DNA of 64,000 nucleotides, from positions 62,001 to 126,000 of IMG/VR virus record IMGVR_UViG_3300032093_000012; one strand, 5' to 3'. The position numbers and the translations under genes were made by a program. This stretch comes from a virus. The notes under the pieces were generated by a model that saw nothing but the letters and a program-made list of their open reading frames with translations, had not been told where the DNA came from and searched no databases. Shown one piece after another: positions 26,364 to 35,586 of the stretch (position 1 is the first letter of the stretch; each line of letters begins with the position of its first letter).

Positions 26364-28873
26364 GCGAACCAATCCTCTAACGTAGATATCTTCTTATTAT
26401 TTACTTTCCAGTGTAGTACATCAAGTATAGACTTGATCGGATCAAGGAAAGCTCTATCAAATTGCTTATCATAGTCAATGTATTTATTAATCTCAAGTTG
26501 TTTAGGCATAGCAGAATTTGTAGCTATGACGTTTTCTTGTCTTGTGATAGGATTAGGAGTAATAAGATATGCAAACTTGATCTTATCACCATTAGCAATT
26601 GGCTGATGCTTCTTCTCGAGACCTGCATCTTTAATTACTTTATTGTAGAGGAGAGATGCTCTAACTTGGATCGGCAGAGATTTCTGATCAAGCTTGTAGT
26701 GAAGAGGGAATGTACTACCACCATCATTCTTACGAAAGTAAATCATCTTAACACTACGAGGAAATGCTACTTCTTCGAACTCCATGTTATAGAACCTATC
26801 TCTAAAATCTTCAATGAAGTTAAGGACAGTTTTCTGATCAGTATTCATGATGAGTTCTAGTGTTTTCTTAATGTTCTCACGGCAAGATGCGGGTGTAGAT
26901 GAACGAACTGCTTCGATACCCATGATCTTAAGTTCTGGCTTTTCATACTGCACACCCTCGCTATTCCATACGTTGAGGATGTACATCTTCTTTGCTTTCC
27001 AGATACCTTTATTAGCGATGTTCTCTCGCTTCATCTGCATCTTCTGTTGATATGCATTCATCATGTCAGCAAGGTCTTGATACGACTTATTGATATAAGG
27101 CTGTATCTTCTGTTCACAGAATGCATCAAGCGCTCTAACTACCTCGTGATCATCTGTCATTTCCAACTTCTCAACGAGAGGACCCATGTTGACATACACC
27201 GAGTCAGTATCAGATGCAATCACATAGTCTTTATTATCCGTCTTGAGCATCTTGTTGAAGTATGCATTAATCTTCTGTTCGATCCAACGGATCGATAGCT
27301 GACCAGAAGTTGTGATTGCCTCCGCGTGATTAAAGTTGAACCACCTGAAGTATTGGTTACCCAACGCACCATATGCCGAGTTGAGCTGGATCTTTTTGGC
27401 AAGCTGGAGATTGTGATAACGCGATGCAAGTTTTTCGTCATCTTTGCTTTTCGTTTCTTTGAATCTTTTCTTGGCTTCAAGCATCTTGTCTTTGTAGATA
27501 ACACGATCATTGTACATCTTCTCCATGAGTTGAGGCAAGAATCCTTGTGTGTCTTTACGGTACATACAACCATTGGCTGCATAAGCTACCATGCCATCAC
27601 GATATTCCCAATTACCTTCTAGCAAATAATCGATTGAAGGAAATTGTGTACGACCAACAAAGGTTTCTGGTGAGATATTATATTGCATGATAAGGTGTGG
27701 ATAAAGAGAGTTCAAGTCGAAAGATACAACCCATTTATGCATACCTACCTGCGGGTCTTTAACATAGCCACCAACGAGAGTGTCGTAGTTATCTTCGATC
27801 TTTTGCTGCGGGATGACGATCTTCTGATCCAACAGGTAGTTGTGGATGATAACATCCCACGGTCGAACTGTAGTTAGTGTATCCATATAGTTGACTTTGG
27901 CATCATATGCAAGCGCAAACACCTGCTTAATAAAACCAAGCTTATCTTCAAGACGGTCTACGAGCACACAGTCGTGAATGTTATAGTCGATGAACTTCTC
28001 GTAGTCTTTCTTGTAAAGATCCAAGAGACTATCATATTCAGAGTAATCGAGCTTACGTTCACCAAGGACGATGTTAGCGATATGGTCTAGACGATACGAT
28101 TCTTGGTTAGTAAATGAAAACTTCTTATAGAGATGCATGTAGTCAAGGATAGTTACACCAGCAGGAACGAATGCTTGGTTCTTCTGGTCTCGAACGATGA
28201 TCTCTTTCTCGTCGAGGAACTTCCACGGCGAAAGCTTCTTGGCTTCTTTCTCGCCAAGCTGGCCGATGATACGGTTAACGATATACGGTACGTCAAAGAA
28301 CTCTACGTTCCAACCAGTCAATACATCTGGTGTCCAGTCAGGATGATTCCATGCAAGGATAAACTTAGCAAGCAGATCTTTCTCATCTTTACAAAGGACA
28401 TATGAAACATCATCAGACTTTGGCTTATAGTAACCACAACCAAACACGATGCTACGACCATTCTTACGAAGAGAGATAGCAGTGATTGGTTTAGATGCTT
28501 GCTTGATATCCGGAAAGCCGTCATCGCTAGCTACCTCGATATCGATAGTCACTACTGAAACTAGTTCAGGATCGTAGTCGATCTGACCGGGATACTCATC
28601 ATTGATGAATACGTATGGGTAGTTAGTTAGACCATAGAACTTGAAGTTAGATACGTCGCCATATTGCTTGACGAAGTCACGCGCTTCTCGCATAGAACTA
28701 AAGTTGATCTTGCCAACTTTCTTGTTGTCGAGAGTTAAATATTCGCCCTTATCAGAAGGGATGAAGAGGTAGGGTTGATAGTCTACCTCTTCACTAATGC
28801 GTTTACCGTTTTGATATCCACGTAGATAAATCTTGTTACCACGTGCATAGAAGTTTGTATAGAAACGTGACAT
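26360..28873 (-). CDS. 43: Family B DNA polymerase (T4 gp43-like)
   Basis: The 837-residue protein has the exonuclease motif TIDIEVASDDGFPD (about 108-121) and the Exo II/III regions (TGWNVEFFDVPYIVNR, NIHDCVLVDRLE). Polymerase motif A is DLNSLYPHLIMQYNISPE, motif B is KIQLNSAYGALGNQYFRW, and motif C is ASDTDSVYVN. All catalytic aspartates are visible. It is slightly shorter than T4 gp43 (898). GAGGTAGC precedes the start, and an early-type promoter lies upstream. Confidence 0.98.
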   Translation of the reverse strand: MSRFYTNFYARGNKIYLRGYQNGKRISEEVDYQPYLFIPSDKGEYLTLDNKKVGKINFSSMREARDFVKQYGDVSNFKFYGLTNYPYVFINDEYPGQIDYDPELVSVVTIDIEVASDDGFPDIKQASKPITAISLRKNGRSIVFGCGYYKPKSDDVSYVLCKDEKDLLAKFILAWNHPDWTPDVLTGWNVEFFDVPYIVNRIIGQLGEKEAKKLSPWKFLDEKEIIVRDQKNQAFVPAGVTILDYMHLYKKFSFTNQESYRLDHIANIVLGERKLDYSEYDSLLDLYKKDYEKFIDYNIHDCVLVDRLEDKLGFIKQVFALAYDAKVNYMDTLTTVRPWDVIIHNYLLDQKIVIPQQKIEDNYDTLVGGYVKDPQVGMHKWVVSFDLNSLYPHLIMQYNISPETFVGRTQFPSIDYLLEGNWEYRDGMVAYAANGCMYRKDTQGFLPQLMEKMYNDRVIYKDKMLEAKKRFKETKSKDDEKLASRYHNLQLAKKIQLNSAYGALGNQYFRWFNFNHAEAITTSGQLSIRWIEQKINAYFNKMLKTDNKDYVIASDTDSVYVNMGPLVEKLEMTDDHEVVRALDAFCEQKIQPYINKSYQDLADMMNAYQQKMQMKRENIANKGIWKAKKMYILNVWNSEGVQYEKPELKIMGIEAVRSSTPASCRENIKKTLELIMNTDQKTVLNFIEDFRDRFYNMEFEEVAFPRSVKMIYFRKNDGGSTFPLHYKLDQKSLPIQVRASLLYNKVIKDAGLEKKHQPIANGDKIKFAYLITPNPITRQENVIATNSAMPKQLEINKYIDYDKQFDRAFLDPIKSILDVLHWKVNNKKISTLEDWFA

Positions 28874-28907
28874 TAAATGCTACCTCAAGACTGTCAATTA
28901 TAGGCAT

Positions 28908-28936
28908 ATTATAACATATTTTAGATCAGAAGTAAA
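28908..28936 (-). promoter_or_regulatory. Sigma-70-like promoter for the polymerase gene
   Basis: Minus-strand TTTACT and TATAAT separated by 17 bases, about 35 bases upstream of gp43; the same layout as the primase promoter. Confidence 0.6.
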
Positions 28937-29407
28937 TTACTGTTTACCAGCTATCTTCTCTTGTCCACGTGTCCAAGCAGCAACACCAAGGATGGCACCG
29001 AATGCCATGTGAATCAATCCACCATTATCAAGTGTGATTGACTTCCACGGGATGTATGTCATGCCTTTTAAGAATTGTGGCATGAACATCGCGATGATTG
29101 GAAAAGCAACGAAGTCACAGAAACACATGATCATGTAAAGCCAGCCCATAGCTGGTCTCCACATTGATTTCATCCACGGTTCTTCTTGCTTAGCGTTTTC
29201 CGCTTTCCATTTTTCTCTTTCTAATTCAATGGCTGCAAGTTGTGCTGCCTCTGAAACTTGTGGTGTTGCGCTTGGTCTTGATGGACCAGTATCAACATAA
29301 CTAGTTTGTATAGATGCAGCTGCACCCTTTGTTGCGGGTGGTAGCTGATCCATCGCAGGCTTTGGTGCTACTGGTTCGTCGTCTAGTGTACCGAATTTAG
29401 GCATCAT
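28937..29407 (-). CDS. Holin-like membrane protein (GTA 3TM holin type)
   Basis: 156 residues: a Pro/Ala-rich N-terminal half, then WRPAMGWLYMIMCFCDF and two more hydrophobic segments. The RPAMGW start of the first membrane helix resembles the GTA/3TM holin family. It directly follows the endolysin gene with a one-base overlap, which supports a lysis role. Confidence 0.75.
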   Translation of the reverse strand: MMPKFGTLDDEPVAPKPAMDQLPPATKGAAASIQTSYVDTGPSRPSATPQVSEAAQLAAIELEREKWKAENAKQEEPWMKSMWRPAMGWLYMIMCFCDFVAFPIIAMFMPQFLKGMTYIPWKSITLDNGGLIHMAFGAILGVAAWTRGQEKIAGKQ

Positions 29408-30027
29408 TAACCTCCAAAGATTTCTAAGGCTGCTTCATAATGATGCTTACGGTCTTCAAGACCTATTGTTCCACCGTTGATTTTTTTAGTTACAGTTAGG
29501 ATATCATCCTTATCTGCCCATTGATTGAGTTCACGTGAATCCCAGAACCAACCTGCAGACCATGCTGCACCCTCTTCCGTTTCTAACCATGTAGCTGCTT
29601 CTTGTAACTCCATGTTCATATCAGAAGCGAATGCTTGATAGTTGCTTTTGCCTGTTAATTGAATAAGACCACGACCGCAGTAGCGGTAACCATCACCAGA
29701 CTCAGGAGGACCGTTGCCCATTCTACTTGCGTAGACGAGGTTAGCAATCTTCTCTGGATTCTTGGCATACTCGTTTGGGTTCTTACCACGAAAATACTTC
29801 GGGAACACTTTTACGAGTGTCTCCGCCCTGTAGTTTAAGTTCTCCTTCCTAGCGCGTAGGCCACCAGATTCATGGCCTACTTGTGCTAAGAACATTGATA
29901 TTCTTCTTGGATTATTGATCTCATAGAATTCCATTACTTCATTTAATGAATCTACGAATGCTTGAACGATGTCTTCGTCAGTGTCTTCAAAAAACTCATT
30001 CAACTGTTCAAATGTTACTAAAGCCAT
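29407..30027 (-). CDS. Endolysin, glycoside hydrolase family 19
   Basis: The 206-residue protein has the GH19 pattern: AQVGHESGGL with the catalytic Glu (about 48-57), a second acidic site in LVYASRMGNG, and YRYCGRGLIQLTGKSNY, the most conserved segment. GH19 phage enzymes cut peptidoglycan glycan chains. No signal peptide, so it needs the holin next to it. A CATAAATA late-promoter variant lies about 60 bases upstream. Confidence 0.93.
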   Translation of the reverse strand: MALVTFEQLNEFFEDTDEDIVQAFVDSLNEVMEFYEINNPRRISMFLAQVGHESGGLRARKENLNYRAETLVKVFPKYFRGKNPNEYAKNPEKIANLVYASRMGNGPPESGDGYRYCGRGLIQLTGKSNYQAFASDMNMELQEAATWLETEEGAAWSAGWFWDSRELNQWADKDDILTVTKKINGGTIGLEDRKHHYEAALEIFGG

Positions 30028-30077
30028 TTTAATCTCCTATATCGTAATCAGATCATAATATAGGGATTCATCATGGC

Positions 30078-30176
30078 TTATTTATGATTTAAGAACGCTC
30101 CAGTTTTAGTATGCCACTGATCTTGCAAATCTTTAATCTCTAATATTAGTTCGTAAATGAACTTAAACATGTTCAT
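30078..30176 (-). CDS. Tiny protein coupled to the DUF1127 gene
   Basis: A 32-residue frame starting MNMFKFIYELILEIKDLQ. Its ATG overlaps the upstream stop codon (ATGA). Coupling and position support it, but it is short and unrecognised. Confidence 0.4.
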   Translation of the reverse strand: MNMFKFIYELILEIKDLQDQWHTKTGAFLNHK

Positions 30177-30337
30177 GACCTTGCAAAGTGCTTGGCAGCT
30201 TCAAACAAGATCTCTTCTCTACTAAGACCAAGACTTTTTAACTCATGATCTGTAAGTGAATTTAACTGTGAAATTGTTGACACGTATAGTGAATAGTTAC
30301 TTGCCCATTTGGCAGCAGCTTCTAGTATATTTAACAT
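30173..30337 (-). CDS. DUF1127 (YjiS-like) small protein
   Basis: The 54-residue protein contains SLTDHELKSLGLSREEILFE, the DUF1127 signature, widespread in small proteins of Alphaproteobacteria, some of which influence RNA or phosphate metabolism. A phage copy hints at the host group. AAAGAAAGA lies upstream of the ATG. Confidence 0.7.
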   Translation of the reverse strand: MLNILEAAAKWASNYSLYVSTISQLNSLTDHELKSLGLSREEILFEAAKHFARS

Positions 30338-30426
30338 TTGTGTAGTCTTTCTTTAGTTCGTATTAAATGAAAATGTGGCCAGTTGCTTTTGCCACCAGCC
30401 ACATGTCACATTATGTCATGATATAA

Positions 30427-30948
30427 TTACTTGTCTTCTACAAGAAGTTCTTTCTTTGACTTCTTTGAAGCTTCTGTATCTGTGATATCAATCTTCTTTG
30501 GCTTCTTATCTTCTGGAATGATATGTTCCAACCAGATCTTAAGGATGCCATTGACCATAGCAGCATTATTAACGACAACATTATCAGCTAGTGAGAATGT
30601 ACGAGTGAATGCACGATCAGCAATTCCCTTGTGAAGGTATTGAACATCAATGCCGTCTTCTGTGAGAGTTTCGACAGTTGTTTGACCCTTGACAACAAGC
30701 TTGTTATCTTCGAGTGTAAGTTCGATATCTTGCTTACCAAACCCTGCAACAGCAAGCTCAACTACATAGACGTTATCGTCTGTCTTCTTGAGATTGAATG
30801 GAGGGAATGCAGCACCAGCAGTCTTAGAAATGTGTTCTACAGTTTCTGCCATGCGTTGTGCAACTTTATCAGCACCAACGAAGAACTTACCAAACTTTTC
30901 GAGATCAGCAAAAGAGTGGTCGAATTTATATGTAGGCCAGTTTGTCAT
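30427..30948 (-). CDS. Small heat-shock protein (Hsp20/alpha-crystallin)
   Basis: The 173-residue protein has an alpha-crystallin domain (about 50-145): NVYVVELAVAGFGKQDIELTLEDNKLVV in structure, with ADRAFTRTFSLADNVVV and the C-terminal I-x-I type tail region. It acts as an ATP-independent chaperone. Hsp20 is common in T4-like cyanophages. A sigma-70-like promoter and AGGAGAAA precede it. Confidence 0.94.
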   Translation of the reverse strand: MTNWPTYKFDHSFADLEKFGKFFVGADKVAQRMAETVEHISKTAGAAFPPFNLKKTDDNVYVVELAVAGFGKQDIELTLEDNKLVVKGQTTVETLTEDGIDVQYLHKGIADRAFTRTFSLADNVVVNNAAMVNGILKIWLEHIIPEDKKPKKIDITDTEASKKSKKELLVEDK

Positions 30949-31008
30949 GTGTTTTCTCCTATTAAGCGAGTATTATAATAATGGATCCATTAGGCATCCA
31001 CAATTCTA

Positions 31009-31036
31009 TATATATTCATTCACTTAAAAATGTCAA
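31009..31036 (-). promoter_or_regulatory. Sigma-70-like promoter for hsp20
   Basis: Minus-strand TTGACA and TATATA separated by 16 bases, 60-90 bases upstream of the Hsp20 start. Confidence 0.55.
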
Positions 31037-31039
31037 TGG

Positions 31040-31246
31040 TTAGTGTGCATTTCTTGTTTCTTTTGCTTCAACTGACAGTGACATAGTGTCCATGTGAAAG
31101 TAATAAATTGGTGTTAATCCATGTTCTTTAAGTTTTTCACCACCTCGCAACATTAGACCAAAATTATTATTAACATCACCCATAGCGCAACACAATGTGT
31201 TTGCTTCTTTTAAGATTGATTCTTCAATTTCTTCCATAGTATTCAT
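31040..31246 (-). CDS. Small phage protein of unknown function
   Basis: 68 residues, acidic, with two cysteines (NTLCCAMGD). One-base overlap with the gene upstream. No family recognised. Confidence 0.65.
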   Translation of the reverse strand: MNTMEEIEESILKEANTLCCAMGDVNNNFGLMLRGGEKLKEHGLTPIYYFHMDTMSLSVEAKETRNAH

Positions 31247-31830
31247 CAGTCCCAGAGTCCTCTATAGTATTTGCCAAAAAGACGTAATCCATTTCTAATA
31301 CGATCATTATATTTGTTACTTGCTTCCAAGTCCCAACCATTTTCTTCTGAATAGAAGAGATCAATGTCACGTTCGGTATTAATAAGTTGATCAAAAGTCC
31401 AGATCAACTCATCCATGACCCAGTTATAACGTTCTTCTGCTTTCGAATCACTGCCATATTCATCTTTTACACCAGCTTCAATAGGTGTATCTTCTTCGTC
31501 AACAGAAAAATAACCGTGATTCTTTTCTTTGAGTTGAACAAGTAATGGATGAATTATAAGAGCAAGTGTGTGATCCATTGACCATGTATCATATGGATCA
31601 ATATGGATTTTTACTTTACGTTTCTTTTTGTTATCAAACCAATTGCAAAAGTCAGATACCCATGTGCTGGCTAGCCAATTGCCGAGTTTATCATGAGCTT
31701 TATAGTCCCAACGTTTTAAACGAGGATCATCATCATCGTAAATACCATGTTGATCTAGCCAAAAGAAGATCTTATCAGCTATCTGATAAGGTCCTGTCCA
31801 TCCTTTATAAGGTCCAATATTTACTTTCAT
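31246..31830 (-). CDS. Conserved T4-like protein
   Basis: 194 residues, rich in Trp, Asp and Tyr. Its start (KVNIGPYKGWTGPYQIADKI) and the DPYDTWSMDHTLALIIHPLL segment match a protein I know from many T4-like phages, with no assigned function. The start overlaps the next gene by four bases. Confidence 0.8.
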   Translation of the reverse strand: MKVNIGPYKGWTGPYQIADKIFFWLDQHGIYDDDDPRLKRWDYKAHDKLGNWLASTWVSDFCNWFDNKKKRKVKIHIDPYDTWSMDHTLALIIHPLLVQLKEKNHGYFSVDEEDTPIEAGVKDEYGSDSKAEERYNWVMDELIWTFDQLINTERDIDLFYSEENGWDLEASNKYNDRIRNGLRLFGKYYRGLWD

Positions 31831-32024
31831 GGTTCATCCTGTATGGTTTCATCTTCGATCGGTGGCCAATCAAGATTAGGAGCTTTTGCTTTCTCTGATT
31901 TAATTGCTGCTTCAAGAGAAGCAATGATACCGATACGAGCAAAAGCTTCTAGCTCTCCTGGTCCAAATTCTACAGTAGCATCAGCAGATCCGTCTTCATT
32001 TACTCTAACAATCTCAAGCTTCAT
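31827..32024 (-). CDS. Small conserved phage protein
   Basis: 65 residues: a beta-type N-terminus (MKLEIVRVNEDGSADATVEF), one helix, and an acidic Pro-containing tail. It lies back to back with the spanin genes. Function unknown. Confidence 0.7.
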   Translation of the reverse strand: MKLEIVRVNEDGSADATVEFGPGELEAFARIGIIASLEAAIKSEKAKAPNLDWPPIEDETIQDEP

Positions 32025-32035
32025 GATGTCACTCC

Positions 32036-32043
32036 TATAAATA
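32036..32043 (+). promoter_or_regulatory. T4-type late promoter for the spanin genes
   Basis: TATAAATA, 27 bases before the i-spanin ATG, with GAAAGGAA between. Confidence 0.65.
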
Positions 32044-32069
32044 GAGGGTATGGGTGAAAGGAACTAAAA

Positions 32070-32414
32070 ATGAACAAGCTTACCTTATATATAGCTGCCG
32101 GTATAATTGGCTTCGGTGTCCTTAGCGGTCTCTATTACAAGTGGCGCAAGGATATTGAACGCGAAGCCCTGTATGAATATAACCAGAAGCAGATCGAACA
32201 AAATCAAAGAGACCAAGAACGTCTTAGACAACAGCTTGAAGATATAGCCAAGAAACAAAAAGAAGTTGAAGAGGCTAATGCTGCTGATAAGAAAGAGTTC
32301 AAGGGCAAGATGGATGTTATCACTGCTGATATCGAATCAAAAGATACTGTAGATAGACCAGCTTCCGATGTACTTAAGAAGACTGTAAACAAACTAAAGG
32401 ATGCACCAAAATGA
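32070..32414 (+). CDS. Inner-membrane spanin (i-spanin, Rz-like)
   Basis: 114 residues: an N-terminal membrane helix (about 5-24) and a long Gln/Lys/Glu coiled coil in the periplasm. The overlapping lipoprotein gene after it makes this an Rz/Rz1-type pair that fuses inner and outer membranes at the end of lysis. Confidence 0.8.
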   Translation: MNKLTLYIAAGIIGFGVLSGLYYKWRKDIEREALYEYNQKQIEQNQRDQERLRQQLEDIAKKQKEVEEANAADKKEFKGKMDVITADIESKDTVDRPASDVLKKTVNKLKDAPK

Positions 32415-32704
32415 AGTTGTTATTTGCCTCTCTTGTTGCTATCACGCTAGCTGGATGTGCATCTAAACCTCCTCAGGTTCTCACAAAGACTGAGATGCAG
32501 GTTGTAATGCCAGAAAGAACTATGTTCTATTGCCAGAATGTTCGCCGCTTTCCAAATCCAGAAACACTTACAGATGCACAGGTTGCTAAATTATTAGTTG
32601 AATTACATTCTAAAAATACAGAGTGTCAGAAAAATATGAATGCAGTTTATAAGTTTTTAGATGCTGCAAAGAAAGAAACTGAGAAGAGAGAAGAGAAGAA
32701 GTAA
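32411..32704 (+). CDS. Outer-membrane spanin lipoprotein (o-spanin, Rz1-like)
   Basis: 97 residues with a lipoprotein signal ending LAGC, then a short Pro-containing part and a helical Lys/Glu tail. The ATG overlaps the i-spanin stop (ATGA). Its 3' end abuts a converging minus-strand gene. Confidence 0.8.
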   Translation: MKLLFASLVAITLAGCASKPPQVLTKTEMQVVMPERTMFYCQNVRRFPNPETLTDAQVAKLLVELHSKNTECQKNMNAVYKFLDAAKKETEKREEKK

Positions 32705-33505
32705 TTACCACCAACCTAATTTTTTAAGATGACTGATCCTATCATCCCATAGTTCATTAGTTATTTTTTTATTTTCATCGGAGAGCTTTTGAACAAGTTT
32801 CCATGATTTACTCAATTGAGCATATAGACCATCAAAATCTCTATTGAATAGAAGATTATCAAGATCTATAATCTCAAAATTTATTTTTTGTTTATTTAAT
32901 TCATCTAGTATAATTTTATGATTTAATAATCTGTCAGATTTTAAAATCGATTTTTCTGTTTTTTCAAAATTTTCTTTTATATTTGTTAAATCAACATTTG
33001 ATTTATACATAGTATTTGATTTAACATACAATGTATAGAGAGATGTTAATTCTAACTTATAATCAATGTAGTATAATTTTATATTGTGTTTATTAAACAA
33101 TTTTAATATAGTGAAGAATTTATCAAAAATGTCTTTACGATTAATATGATCATTAATATATGTAGTATGTGTGTTTATCAATGATCTACTGGTATCTTTT
33201 TTAAAATATTTAAAATAAGTTTCAAGATTTATATCTTCTAAAGATATATTTTCCCATTTGTTTGCAGAAAATTTATCTCTTATATTTTCATCTGCTATAG
33301 GAACAAATTTTTCTAACTCTCCTCTATATCCATTAGACCACCTATTAGATGATGAATAAATTTTATTTTTAGTTAGAGTCCAACCAGATCTAAATGATCT
33401 TTGTGTCACAGTGTCTAAAGTATACGAACACACATCTGTAAAATTAACTAAAAAATCTCCTGAAGCTCCTGGATCTGTTAGAAATACTATACCATTATAA
33501 GACAT
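32705..33505 (-). CDS. Protein with N-terminal Gly-rich loop, sulfotransferase-like style
   Basis: 266 residues, very Asn/Lys-rich. The N-terminus GIVFLTDPGASGDFLVNF looks like a nucleotide- or PAPS-binding loop after a beta strand, and the C-terminus is Trp-rich. The same N-terminal style (YSSGGSGDWLSYLI) occurs in the gene at 54711-55436. I cannot assign a function. Confidence 0.65.
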   Translation of the reverse strand: MSYNGIVFLTDPGASGDFLVNFTDVCSYTLDTVTQRSFRSGWTLTKNKIYSSSNRWSNGYRGELEKFVPIADENIRDKFSANKWENISLEDINLETYFKYFKKDTSRSLINTHTTYINDHINRKDIFDKFFTILKLFNKHNIKLYYIDYKLELTSLYTLYVKSNTMYKSNVDLTNIKENFEKTEKSILKSDRLLNHKIILDELNKQKINFEIIDLDNLLFNRDFDGLYAQLSKSWKLVQKLSDENKKITNELWDDRISHLKKLGWW

Positions 33506-33783
33506 TACACTTTCTTTTCTTCCTCTTCTTCCTCTTCCTCTTCTTGTTCTGCGAGAAGTGCTAATGAAGCAGCAACACTATTCATAGTACTAGTCAACTT
33601 CTCAATAATTGTATCTTGACTGTAAATTGTAACCCAACAATAAGCAGCCCAAAATGACATCAACACCATATTACCATATGTAAAAGTATCAAACATGCTA
33701 TTAGACATGAATGTGAAATAAACAAACATTGCAGCTGAATATGCACTAGCAATGAGAGGGAAATATTTCCTATAAAAATGCAT
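33505..33783 (-). CDS. Small membrane protein with acidic tail
   Basis: 92 residues with two or three membrane helices (about 8-28, 35-55) and a C-terminus of nine or so consecutive Glu residues before KKV. It overlaps both neighbours by one base. Function unknown. Confidence 0.7.
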   Translation of the reverse strand: MHFYRKYFPLIASAYSAAMFVYFTFMSNSMFDTFTYGNMVLMSFWAAYCWVTIYSQDTIIEKLTSTMNSVAASLALLAEQEEEEEEEEEKKV

Positions 33784-34934
33784 TATGACTCCTTGATATA
33801 TTCTTTCAGCATATCATACAATTCTGGATTATGATCCATCCAGTGTTCACTTCTAATGTTATTAAGCTTATTATCTATCTCTAAGAATGAATTGAAATTT
33901 CCTGGTTTTTTCATCATTTCATTTTCAACCATCCTATAAGTATAATCGTCTATTTTATTTTTTAGATTAGAGAGAATACGATATTTAACTTCAAGAGGTA
34001 AGTTAAAACACTTTAACCAGTCTCTTCCATCCACCATATGCCACTCTATACCAATCTTATATAAGTGTTTCTGTTTTAAATATTCTTGTAACTTATAGAA
34101 TTGGTTTACATTATAAATCGATATGACAGAAAAAATCTTTACTTTGGTTCTTTTATTTCTAGGATGATTTTCAGCGAACCAATCAATAACTTTCTCTACA
34201 TTCTCCCATTGACTACCTTTTCTTAAGAAACTGTTTAAACTACCATAAGCATCTACGCTTAGATTTACAGATAAAAATTCACACTGTTTTAATAATGCAT
34301 TTAATGCTTCACTTGGTATTAGAGTAGTATTTGTTGTTAAAAATATTTTAAGTTGTGATAAGTTACATTTATTGAGTATTTCAATAAACTTTTTTTCTTC
34401 CATCAGTGGCTCACCACCAATTAGTTTTATGTGACGAAGTTTTGAGAAATCATATATTTCAAATAATTCTTTGCTATATTTAACACCAGAAATTCCGTCT
34501 TTTATATTTACACCAAAAAAATCTAATCCTAATTTAATAGCATCACTATACCAATTAGTACTTAGTCCCGGATTACACATCCTACATCTATTATTACACA
34601 CATTACTTAGAGCCAGATCAAGATGAGTTAATACTGGATTTTCTGGTATTGTTGTTCCTAATTGTTTAGCAAAACCTAAACGCATACTTGATGTATTATT
34701 GCTAGTTTTTTCTTGTTCATAACAAGAAGAACATCCAGCCACATATTCATCTTTTATCATGCTCTCACGAAGTTGTTGCATGAACGGATGATTGAACACA
34801 TCATCATGTGATAAGTCTAAATCTTTAGGTGTGTGTTCCCACCTAAATTGACAACACGGGAAAACACGACTATCGGGACGTACAGCTATATGATGAAATG
34901 GTAAAAGACAACGATGTTTATATTCAGTCATCAT
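33783..34934 (-). CDS. Twitch-type radical SAM protein
   Basis: The 383-residue protein opens with a twitch/SPASM-like cluster region (CLLPFHHIAVRPDSRVFPCC, later CSSCYEQE). The radical SAM motif CNNRCRMC follows at about residues 113-120, then IKLIGGEPLMEEK and LTTNTTLIP. Such proteins are frequent in environmental T4-like phages; the substrate is unknown. A tRNA gene lies directly upstream. Confidence 0.88.
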   Translation of the reverse strand: MMTEYKHRCLLPFHHIAVRPDSRVFPCCQFRWEHTPKDLDLSHDDVFNHPFMQQLRESMIKDEYVAGCSSCYEQEKTSNNTSSMRLGFAKQLGTTIPENPVLTHLDLALSNVCNNRCRMCNPGLSTNWYSDAIKLGLDFFGVNIKDGISGVKYSKELFEIYDFSKLRHIKLIGGEPLMEEKKFIEILNKCNLSQLKIFLTTNTTLIPSEALNALLKQCEFLSVNLSVDAYGSLNSFLRKGSQWENVEKVIDWFAENHPRNKRTKVKIFSVISIYNVNQFYKLQEYLKQKHLYKIGIEWHMVDGRDWLKCFNLPLEVKYRILSNLKNKIDDYTYRMVENEMMKKPGNFNSFLEIDNKLNNIRSEHWMDHNPELYDMLKEYIKES

Positions 34935-34944
34935 ATATTCCTAA

Positions 34945-35020
34945 TGGCTCGGGGTGATGGGCTCGAACCACCAACACACGGATTCAAAGTCCGTAGTTCT
35001 ACCAATTGAACTAACCCCGA
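34945..35020 (-). tRNA. tRNA-Gln(UUG)
   Basis: Complete cloverleaf on the minus strand, with TCGGGGT/ACCCCGA acceptor, anticodon loop CTTTGAA, T-loop TTCGAGC and encoded CCA. It stands apart from the main array. Confidence 0.95.
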
Positions 35021-35040
35021 ATAAATTCATACACACTATC

Positions 35041-35586
35041 TTATTTGCGCCAGGGTTGTCTAAGATAAGACAAGATATTTTCTGGACTTGTTTCGCCATA
35101 AGGATCTGTTTCACAGTCATCACAGATCCCGGGTTCTTCGAACCAAGCTTCGATGATACCATCATTAACTACTGCAGCATAACGCCACGAACGTTCACCA
35201 AATCCAAGATTCATCTTAGATACTAACATACCAAGTTCAAAAGTAAACTGGCCATTACCATCAGGAATCACTACAACATTTTCAATGTTCTGTGACTTAG
35301 CCCACGAATTCATTACGAATGAATCATTGACTGACATACAATAGATGGCATCAATTCCATACTTCATGAACTCATCATAGTTCTTCTCAAAGCCGGGAAG
35401 CTGATAAGTTGAACACGTAGGTGTGAATGCACCAGGCAATGAGAACAAGACTACACGCTTATGCGCAAAGAAGTCTCGTGAGTTGACTGTCTCCCAACGA
35501 TATGGGTTATCACCACCAATACTCTCATCACGTACACGAATCATAAAATCTACATCTGGTACTGGTCGACCAACATTAGTTACCAT
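35041..35586 (-). CDS. Peroxiredoxin (Prx5/AhpE-like)
   Basis: About 181 residues from the Met of MVTNVGRPVPDVDF, which overlaps the upstream stop. The peroxidatic Cys lies in PGAFTPTCSTYQLPGF, the Prx5 signature, with the resolving Arg later (GFGERSWRYAAVV). Prx5 proteins reduce peroxides. A CDDC-type Cys pair near the C-terminus could resolve the disulfide. Such genes occur in cyanophage relatives. Confidence 0.93.
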   Translation of the reverse strand: MVTNVGRPVPDVDFMIRVRDESIGGDNPYRWETVNSRDFFAHKRVVLFSLPGAFTPTCSTYQLPGFEKNYDEFMKYGIDAIYCMSVNDSFVMNSWAKSQNIENVVVIPDGNGQFTFELGMLVSKMNLGFGERSWRYAAVVNDGIIEAWFEEPGICDDCETDPYGETSPENILSYLRQPWRK

